DNA from: Paenibacillus abyssi
GTDB taxonomy: Bacteria > Bacillota > Bacilli > Paenibacillales > Paenibacillaceae
DNA length: 64,000 bases
NCBI RefSeq assembly: GCF_014640295.1
Contig: NZ_BMGR01000003.1
Span: forward strand, 186,001 to 250,000
Reading direction: 5' to 3'
This document shows positions 58,262-64,000 of this stretch, piece after piece. Position numbers and translations under genes: made by a program. The number at the start of each line of letters is the position of its first letter. The stretch's first letter is position 1. Below the pieces are notes generated by a model that made no database searches, was not told where the DNA came from, and was given only the letters and a program-made list of their open reading frames with translations.

Positions 58262-59992
58262 TTGCAGAAGGATTTGATTTTACTGCGGTCGCATATAACA
58301 CTGGATTTTGCCATGCAAGAGCTGGCTCGGATGCTTGAGGAAGCTGGTATCAAGCCTGCTGTCCATTCATGTAAAGATGTAATGGTGGACAACAGCATCC
58401 TTGTGGGCACCTGGGAGGATTGCAAACAGGCCGGCATTCCTTGCGAACAATTTATTGGCAATGGAAACACGCCCGAGAAAGCCGGAGACGATGATTATAT
58501 GATGGTGGAATCCGGTGGCAAAGGCAGGATTATATTGGCCGGCAAGACGGAACGGTCAACTTTGTATGCGGTGTATGAGTATGGGCGGCGTTACTTGGGA
58601 TGTTCTTACGTGTATCCTGACTTGTTTGGGATGAGATATGACCGGGAAACAGGCAGGGATTTATTCGATGATCGGGATCAACAGGCTTATTATTCGCCTT
58701 TGTTCCAACGGCGCGGATTTGTGTTCGAAACGATATATGACGTTGACTATATGGTGGGTATGATCGATTGGCTGGCGAAAAACCGGATTTCGGAAATCTT
58801 TGTAACCTTCATGCTCTGGGATCGCTTGCGTAACGCTATCTCTCCGGAAATAAATAAACGCGGCATGAAGCTTACGCTTGGTGGCCACAGCATGAAGTTT
58901 TTCACACGCAAGGAGCATCCGGACGGGCTTGAAGAGCTCACGGAGTCTGATCCTTATGGGGTGAAAAGGCAGTTTGATTATGATGACCTGACATGGCAGA
59001 CAGAGGTTTGTGAGCGGATAATGTCCTATTGCGAAGGAATTGCCGGATTGGAGCGTATTTCATTATGGCCGGAAGATGTTGCCGTGAAGAGAACAGGCCG
59101 GAATTCGCATCGTCCCGAAGATGCTTCCCGGTTTCTGTCCGGTTACATACGATTTACGGAATGCTTGAAGGAGGCTTTGGAACGGCAAGGCTTAAACATT
59201 GAGGTGGAGCATATCGCTTATAATGCCGGATTATCATGGAATATGCTGGAACGCGGCGAAATTGCCGGATCCGGCGCTGTGGACACGCTGTTTGCTTATT
59301 GGGGACGCAGCTACGGGAGAAGCTTGATGAACAACAGCAGTGCCTTCGAACGCCGGGCTTTGGATAGCCTGATGGATTGGCGCGCCGAAACAAAAACGCG
59401 TAAACGCCATTTTACTGTTTTCGAATATTACAGCGATCATTTCATGCTGACTTGGTTGTTTCCAGCCTTACTGGGCCGGATGGCGCACGATATGAGGGAA
59501 TATAACGAACTGGGTGTAGACGGCCTGCTTAATTTGGTTGTGCCCTTTGTGCCAAAACCGAATCTGCCCGGCGCCGGCCCGGGCGACGGTTATGACTGGA
59601 GGTGGGCGCACGGCTGTAACAGCTTCGGGTTCGCGCGGCTTGCCTGGGGAGATCGCCCTGAAGAGGTGCTGCAGCATTATTTGTCAGTATTTACGCCTTC
59701 CGAGCGGCCGGAAGTAAAACGTTTATTGGCGGATATAGAACAAAGAGTGTCTGAAGTAACCGAGTGGAATATTCCGCTTTTTCCGGCAAGAGCGGTTGAT
59801 CCGGAGAAGATTACGGGCAAGCCTGACCGGGCCGGCATAACAATGATGCTTCGACGCATTGCATCATTGCCTGAGGTAAGCTTACCGCCGGATGTTATAC
59901 CTTCGCGGGCTTTTCATGCCTTTCTTGTTTATGTGAATGGCTTGAAGGAAGAGGCAGGAAAGCTGGAGCAGCATTGGTTAGCAGCTGAATAA
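58262..59992 (+). CDS. large unrecognised protein of glycoside-hydrolase-like character (DUF4838-like)
   Basis: A 576-residue protein without signal peptide. The first 130 residues (VGTWEDCKQAGIPCEQFIGN, then YMMVESGGKGRIILAGKTER STLYAV with GRRYLGCSYVYPDLFG) resemble the alpha-glucuronidase/GH20-type N-terminal domain fused to DUF4838-type proteins. A barrel-like middle with QRRGFVFETIYDVDYMVGMI, ISEIFVTFMLWDRL and LTLGGHSMKFF follows. Acidic residues suitable for catalysis are present (LWPEDVAVK) but I cannot assign them. TTG start 58262 behind AAAGGGGGGG. The LacI locus suggests a carbohydrate substrate. Confidence 0.6.
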   Translation: MQKDLILLRSHITLDFAMQELARMLEEAGIKPAVHSCKDVMVDNSILVGTWEDCKQAGIPCEQFIGNGNTPEKAGDDDYMMVESGGKGRIILAGKTERSTLYAVYEYGRRYLGCSYVYPDLFGMRYDRETGRDLFDDRDQQAYYSPLFQRRGFVFETIYDVDYMVGMIDWLAKNRISEIFVTFMLWDRLRNAISPEINKRGMKLTLGGHSMKFFTRKEHPDGLEELTESDPYGVKRQFDYDDLTWQTEVCERIMSYCEGIAGLERISLWPEDVAVKRTGRNSHRPEDASRFLSGYIRFTECLKEALERQGLNIEVEHIAYNAGLSWNMLERGEIAGSGAVDTLFAYWGRSYGRSLMNNSSAFERRALDSLMDWRAETKTRKRHFTVFEYYSDHFMLTWLFPALLGRMAHDMREYNELGVDGLLNLVVPFVPKPNLPGAGPGDGYDWRWAHGCNSFGFARLAWGDRPEEVLQHYLSVFTPSERPEVKRLLADIEQRVSEVTEWNIPLFPARAVDPEKITGKPDRAGITMMLRRIASLPEVSLPPDVIPSRAFHAFLVYVNGLKEEAGKLEQHWLAAE

Positions 59993-60025
59993 GCCGATCG
60001 TACACCATGCTTAGGAGGGACTGTT

Positions 60026-60564
60026 ATGCGCTTTGATCTGCACACACATCATGAACGATGCGGCCATGCTTACGGCAGGATGGAGGATTATATCGAGCAA
60101 GCGCTCGAGCTTGGGCTTGATGCGGTCGGCATCTCGGACCATTGTCCAAGCTTCGACGACCTGCAAGACCACCCCACTCCACGGCTGAAGATGGCCAAGA
60201 GCGCCTTTCCTGAATATGTACAGGAAGCGCTTCGGTTAAAAGCCAAGTACCAAGGACGCATCGAGGTGCTGATTGGGGTGGAATCCGATATTATCGCCGG
60301 CAGGATCGAAGCATATGCGAAGGAATATGACCGGTATCCGTTTGATTACATTATCTTGGTTTGGCTGAGTGGTTTCCTTCCATTGAAATTTTGGAGCTCG
60401 CTCATTATTACAAGGTCCAGGTCACATTCGGGTCGGACGCTCATCGTCCGGAGCATTTGATGGGAGATTGGAATAAGGTGTGCAGGACGCTGCGCGAAAT
60501 CGGATACCGCGATTGGGCATTTTTTCGCAAGAAAAAGCGTATTATGGTACCTATACCGGAATAA
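60026..60564 (+). pseudogene. PHP-domain histidinol-phosphatase-like gene, internally deleted and frameshifted
   Basis: The frame from 60026 has the PHP start MRFDLHTHHERCGHA, ALELGLDAVGISDHCPSF and LIGVESDIIAGRIEAYAKEY, then loses homology after FDYII near 60357. Another frame resumes with AEWFPSIEILELAHYYKVQV and TFGSDAHRPEHLMGDWNKVC, the true C-terminal end of the family, stopping at 60564. Full-length relatives (HisJ-like, about 265 residues) have roughly 100 more residues between these parts, with metal ligands. The 5' half ends at TAA 60460 after a foreign tail. It is probably inactive. Confidence 0.8.
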
Positions 60565-60608
60565 ATGGCCGTAAACAGACAAACATCAAGGAAAATTCAA
60601 AAAGGTTA

Positions 60609-60638
60609 TTGACTAATCTTTAACAAAAAGAATATAAT
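60609..60638 (+). promoter_or_regulatory. promoter of the LplB/YtcP transporter genes
   Basis: TTGACT (60609-60614), 18 bases, TATAAT (60633-60638). A LacI-type operator begins 15 bases after the -10 and would block the initiation region. Confidence 0.72.
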
Positions 60639-60652
60639 TCTAGTATAGCAAT

Positions 60653-60665
60653 TGGGAGCGCTCAA
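60653..60665 (+). promoter_or_regulatory. LacI-family operator, copy 3
   Basis: TGGGAGCGCTCAA, directly after the transporter promoter; identical to copy 2 over 13 bases. Confidence 0.78.
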
Positions 60666-60730
60666 AAAACTTAACGAAAGCCATCCAACAGGTAATGACA
60701 GAAATCATAGCCTTTTTTTATCGGAATTTT

Positions 60731-60744
60731 CGGGAGCGCTCCAA
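60731..60744 (+). promoter_or_regulatory. LacI-family operator, copy 4
   Basis: CGGGAGCGCTCCAA, the most symmetrical copy, 78 bases beyond copy 3; two sites in one leader could allow looping. A partial cre-like TGAAAACGTTTTAT follows at 60759-60772. Confidence 0.72.
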
Positions 60745-60804
60745 AAATTACTCGATTGTGAAAACGTTTTATTTACAGACAGTACAATCAAAGGGTGGAA
60801 TGAG

Positions 60805-61725
60805 ATGATCTCTGCGGTAAAGCCGGAATCGGTATGGAAAAACATGAAGAAGAATCCCCTGTTGTATCTCATGCTCATCCCGGGCATCCTTTTCTTCTTG
60901 GTCTACCGTTATATCCCTATTGGCGGTTTAGTTATTGCTTTCCAGGATTACAAAATTCACCGGGGAATCATGAACAGCGATTGGGCAGGGTTAAGACATT
61001 TTAAGTATCTGTTTGCATCCAATGATTTTTATACCATCACGAAAAACACGCTGATCTTAAGCGGCCTTGATCTGCTCATTGTATTTCCGGCGGCGATCGT
61101 GCTTTCGCTGATGCTGAATGAAGTAAGAGCAATGGCGTTTAAAAGAACGATCCAAAGTGTCATTTATATGCCGCACTTCCTGTCCTGGGTCATCGTCGGG
61201 GGTATGGTAACCGCTTTTCTGTCGATGGGAGGGCCGCTCAATCAATTTTTGGGCATGTTCGGGCGGGAGCCGACCATTTTCATGCAGGAATCATCTTACT
61301 TTCGATCCATTGTCATCTCATCCTCCATTTGGAAGGAAGTCGGCTGGAGCACCATTATTTATTTGGCTGCGATGAGCGGCGTGAATCCGGCTTTGTATGA
61401 AGCGGCACGGATGGATGGGGCGGGCCGGATGCGGATGATGTGGAACATTACAATTCCTTCGATCCTGCCTACGATCATGATTTTGTTCCTGCTGCGAATC
61501 GGACACTTGCTTGATCTGAGCTTTGAACAAATCTTTGTACTTTATAATCCTGCTGTATATGATGTAGCCGACGTTATAGACACTTATATTTACCGGACGG
61601 GGATCATGCAGGGCTTTTACAGCTACACGGCAGCAATCGGCATGTTCAAATCGGTTGTAGGGTTTGTGCTGCTGGTGGGCGCGAATTACATGAGTCGGCG
61701 TATGACCGGTTCCAGCTTGTATTAG
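60805..61725 (+). CDS. ABC transporter permease, LplB family
   Basis: A 306-residue permease. KNPLLYLMLIPGILFFLVYR and YIPIGGLVIAFQDYKIHRGI are LplB-type openings; six helices follow, with the EAA loop YEAARMDGAGRMRMMWNITI near residue 200-220. AAAGGGTGG before ATG 60805 sets the start; the frame is open from 60652 through the operators, which rules out the longer form. It pairs with the YtcP-type permease 11 bases downstream. Confidence 0.93.
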   Translation: MISAVKPESVWKNMKKNPLLYLMLIPGILFFLVYRYIPIGGLVIAFQDYKIHRGIMNSDWAGLRHFKYLFASNDFYTITKNTLILSGLDLLIVFPAAIVLSLMLNEVRAMAFKRTIQSVIYMPHFLSWVIVGGMVTAFLSMGGPLNQFLGMFGREPTIFMQESSYFRSIVISSSIWKEVGWSTIIYLAAMSGVNPALYEAARMDGAGRMRMMWNITIPSILPTIMILFLLRIGHLLDLSFEQIFVLYNPAVYDVADVIDTYIYRTGIMQGFYSYTAAIGMFKSVVGFVLLVGANYMSRRMTGSSLY

Positions 61726-61736
61726 GAGGATGAAAC

Positions 61737-62651
61737 TTGAAGGCGAAGACTGGTGTATTGAAAACTTCAGGCCGGCATTCCCGGAATCGTCTGCCTGATC
61801 AGCGAACGGGCCTCTTTGAAATCGTAAACGGAACATTGCTGGTTTTAACCGGCATACTGATGCTCATTCCTTTTCTGCATGTGCTTGCCGGGTCGCTCTC
61901 CTCTGAATTTGCGATTGTTTCCGGTAAAGTGACGATATTCCCCGTTGATTTTAATCTGAATTCGTACCGGTACATTTTAAGCGACTTATCGCTTTGGCGA
62001 TCGTTTATGGTTACGGTGTACATCACGGTGACCGGTGTGCTGTTTGCAATGATATGTACGATATTGATGGCTTATCCGTTGTCGAAGCCGCGCTTGCGCG
62101 CACGGGGCGGGGTATTGCTTGCCGTATTGTTCGTCATGATCTTCGGGACGCCGATTATTCCGTTTTTCTTGGCGGTTCGGGGTACCGGACTGCTCGATAA
62201 TGTACATTCACTCGTCATTCCGTCGGCGATTAACGCCTTTAACCTGCTTGTATTGAAGTCTTTTTTCGAGAATGTGCCGATGGAGCTGGAAGAATCGGCG
62301 AAGATGGATGGCGCCAACGATTTCCATATTCTTCTCCGTATATTCTTGTCGCTCTCCAAACCCGCATTAGCGACAATCGCGCTGTTTTATGCGGTTGAGA
62401 AATGGAACAGCTATTACCACGCGCTGCTGTTTATTAGCGACCACAGCTTATGGCCGCTTCAGGTCAAGGTACGGATGCTGTTTACGATAGAAGAGCAAGC
62501 CGGGGCCTTTGTTGAGGGGATCGGGTACTTGAACCGGGACGGCATCCGTTACGCGACGATCGTATTTGCGATGGTTCCGATTTTATTCGTATATCCGTTT
62601 CTGCAAAAACACTTTACTAAAGGGGTGATGCTCGGGTCGATCAAAGAGTAG
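61737..62651 (+). CDS. carbohydrate ABC transporter permease, YtcP family
   Basis: A 304-residue permease. The N-terminus has LFEIVNGTLLVLTGILMLIP and FLHVLAGSLSSEFAIVSGKV; the EAA loop is ELEESAKMDGANDFHILLRI near residue 190-210; it ends LQKHFTKGVMLGSIKE, as YtcP proteins do. The start codon is TTG 61737, seven bases after AGGAGG; no ATG is suitably placed. It is the middle gene of permease-permease-solute-binding protein. Confidence 0.93.
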   Translation: MKAKTGVLKTSGRHSRNRLPDQRTGLFEIVNGTLLVLTGILMLIPFLHVLAGSLSSEFAIVSGKVTIFPVDFNLNSYRYILSDLSLWRSFMVTVYITVTGVLFAMICTILMAYPLSKPRLRARGGVLLAVLFVMIFGTPIIPFFLAVRGTGLLDNVHSLVIPSAINAFNLLVLKSFFENVPMELEESAKMDGANDFHILLRIFLSLSKPALATIALFYAVEKWNSYYHALLFISDHSLWPLQVKVRMLFTIEEQAGAFVEGIGYLNRDGIRYATIVFAMVPILFVYPFLQKHFTKGVMLGSIKE

Positions 62652-62749
62652 TTCGAAGAGCAGCTGTTCTCATTTTTATCGTAAGACTTGTTTGGGAGTG
62701 ACAGAAACGACAATTCTAAGAATCGATTATGAGAAAGGGGAGCGTCTCA

Positions 62750-64000
62750 ATGAAAGCTTGGAAAATGTGGGCGGCATCATTACTTACTTTATCCATGGTT
62801 ATTACCGGCTGCAGCAGCGCGAATAACAATGGAGGCGGCAATAAAGCCGCCGGAACGAATACGAACGCGAATGGAGCAAATGGGGGAGAAGCGGTCGTCG
62901 CAGCGCCTGCGGCAGTTAAAGCACTGTTTCCATCAGGCGGAACAGATCCACAGAACCTGCCGGCAAATGTAGCGGAACACCCAACCTTCAGCTTTATCGA
63001 GCAAAAAACCAATACCGAATTGGACTTGGAGATGTACCCGGCAGAAGAATATGTACCAAAGCTGCAAATGCTTGCCGCAGGCAGCAATCTCCCGGACATG
63101 GTGAAAATTTATGTCATTTCCGATTATCCGGGAGCACTGGATGCTGACCATCGGACGGTTATGCCGCTCAATGATCTGATTGATGAGTATGGTCCTAACC
63201 TGAAACAGCACATTCCGCAAGAAATGTGGGATAATGCGACCTACGACGGCGAGATCCTCTTTATTCCAAAGCCGCAGGTTGTCAGCAACCACAACCGCGC
63301 CACTTTTATCCGTAAGGACTGGCTCGATAACTTAGGACTCGAAATGCCCCGTACGCTTGATGAATATTACGAGGTCATGGTAGCGTTCAGGGATCAGGAT
63401 CCGGACGGCAACGGCCAGAATGACACGTATCCTTTCACCGGTCGCGGCGGTTTCCACTGGACCAACTGGATCTGGTTCGGCGCTTTTGACGCCCTGCCGA
63501 CTACGTGGAGTGAAGTAGATGGGGTACTGCTTCCAGCGGAAGTGAAGCCTGGCATGAAGGATGCTCTTGCTTGGTTGAACAAGATGTATGAAGAAGGTCT
63601 GATCGATCCGGAATTCTTGTCCCAGGACCGTCAGTCCATGGAGCAGAAAGTATTCACCAACCGCGTAGGTATCGTAGGCCATCTGGCGGGTGACGTTGCC
63701 TATTGGGCTGAAAATGTGAAGAAGGGCGACCCGAATGCGGAATTCGTTCCGGCACCTTCGCCTGTCGGGCCGACGGGGACTTCCGGCGGTATCGTTACAG
63801 CTCCTGAGCAAGGCGGGTGGATCATTCCTGTAGGTACGGAAAACCCGGAAAATGTCATTAAGCTTTTGGATTGGTTTGTTTCGGATGAAGGCCATGATTT
63901 CTATGTGAACGGTTCTCCGGAAGTTAGTGAGAAATGGAATATCGACTGGATGAAACGCCCGGGCTACACGACGGAAATGCTCACATCTATTTTTGGCGAA
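62750..64000 (+). CDS. ABC transporter solute-binding lipoprotein, LipO/YtcQ type (cut by window edge)
   Basis: An open frame of 417 codons running off the window. It opens MKAWKMWAASLLTLSMVITG followed by CSS, a clear lipoprotein signal with Cys near residue 21. A Gly/Asn/Ala-rich linker follows, then PTFSFIEQKTNTELDLEMYP, a calcium-like loop DQDPDGNGQNDTYPFTGRGG, and AEFVPAPSPVGPTGTSGG, all usual in the 500-550-residue YtcQ/LipO proteins that serve LplB/YtcP permeases. AAAGGGGAG precedes the ATG. It is the third transporter gene of the LacI locus. Confidence 0.93.
   Translation, partial: MKAWKMWAASLLTLSMVITGCSSANNNGGGNKAAGTNTNANGANGGEAVVAAPAAVKALFPSGGTDPQNLPANVAEHPTFSFIEQKTNTELDLEMYPAEEYVPKLQMLAAGSNLPDMVKIYVISDYPGALDADHRTVMPLNDLIDEYGPNLKQHIPQEMWDNATYDGEILFIPKPQVVSNHNRATFIRKDWLDNLGLEMPRTLDEYYEVMVAFRDQDPDGNGQNDTYPFTGRGGFHWTNWIWFGAFDALPTTWSEVDGVLLPAEVKPGMKDALAWLNKMYEEGLIDPEFLSQDRQSMEQKVFTNRVGIVGHLAGDVAYWAENVKKGDPNAEFVPAPSPVGPTGTSGGIVTAPEQGGWIIPVGTENPENVIKLLDWFVSDEGHDFYVNGSPEVSEKWNIDWMKRPGYTTEMLTSIFGE

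Noticed and set aside
60652-60804. In-frame N-terminal extension of the LplB permease
   Set aside because: The extension would span the two operators and lacks a ribosome binding site; ATG 60805 has a good one and gives the family's usual start.
1-64000. CRISPR arrays, insertion sequences, prophage genes or toxin-antitoxin pairs
   Set aside because: I looked for regularly spaced repeats, transposases, integrases and paired small ORFs on both strands and saw none.

Overview
The window looks like chromosomal DNA of a Gram-positive endospore former of the Paenibacillaceae (Paenibacillus or a close relative). The evidence is strong Bacillus-type ribosome binding sites, a YyaC-type sporulation protein, GerPA/GerPF- and GerPC-like germination proteins, an RsbV-RsbW-SigB stress module, YesM/YesN-type two-component genes beside sugar ABC transporters, LplB/YtcP-type permeases, and the c-di-AMP and c-di-GMP riboswitch classes common in this group. 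Neither end of the window is a natural boundary: a 2-hydroxyacid dehydrogenase is cut at base 1 and a solute-binding protein at base 64000.

Layout. 0-5.5 kb: NamA-type ene-reductase, small basic protein, hemolysin III protein, SDR, class 3 lipase, Gfo/Idh oxidoreductase. 5.5-14 kb: a general-stress block with DUF1328, DUF948, a response regulator/PP2C phosphatase, CorA, rsbV-rsbW-sigB, a YflT-type protein and a YtxH protein; several of these have sigma-B-like promoter matches. 14-21 kb: asparaginase II and a Leloir galactose operon (galK-galE-galT) diverging from an AraC regulator. 21-36 kb: housekeeping and sporulation-related genes (DUF1128, YyaC-like, hydrolase, methyltransferase), a membrane diguanylate cyclase, an O-antigen-ligase/TPR protein, DedA, thioredoxin-like, metallo-hydrolase and Tex. 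29.8-30.2 kb is a gene-free stretch rich in RNA-like hairpins. 35.6-38.2 kb: Rrf2 regulator, nitroreductase behind an array of dyads, SprT-like protein. 38.2-38.9 kb: five tRNA genes (Asn, Ser, Glu, Lys, Leu). 39-43.7 kb: a GAF-PAS sensor kinase behind a c-di-GMP-I riboswitch and a KamA-family radical SAM enzyme behind a c-di-AMP riboswitch, facing away from each other. 43.9-47 kb: arsenic operon arsR-arsB-arsC with a truncated ArsI-like gene and a phosphatase. 47-54.6 kb: NlpC/P60 lipoprotein, then a sugar ABC importer with its YesM/YesN pair. 54.6-57 kb: spore germination-like cluster with an Hsp20. 57-64 kb: a LacI-controlled carbohydrate locus (LacI, large unrecognised DUF4838-like protein, broken PHP phosphatase, LplB/YtcP permeases, solute-binding lipoprotein) tied together by four copies of one palindromic operator.

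The most interesting signals are non-coding. They are the two second-messenger riboswitches (c-di-AMP on a lysine-aminomutase-family gene is notable), the LacI operator set, the dyad array in front of the nitroreductase, and two structured RNA candidates (27.5 kb and 29.8 kb) that I could not assign to a known class. All calls come from reading the sequence by eye; no search was run.
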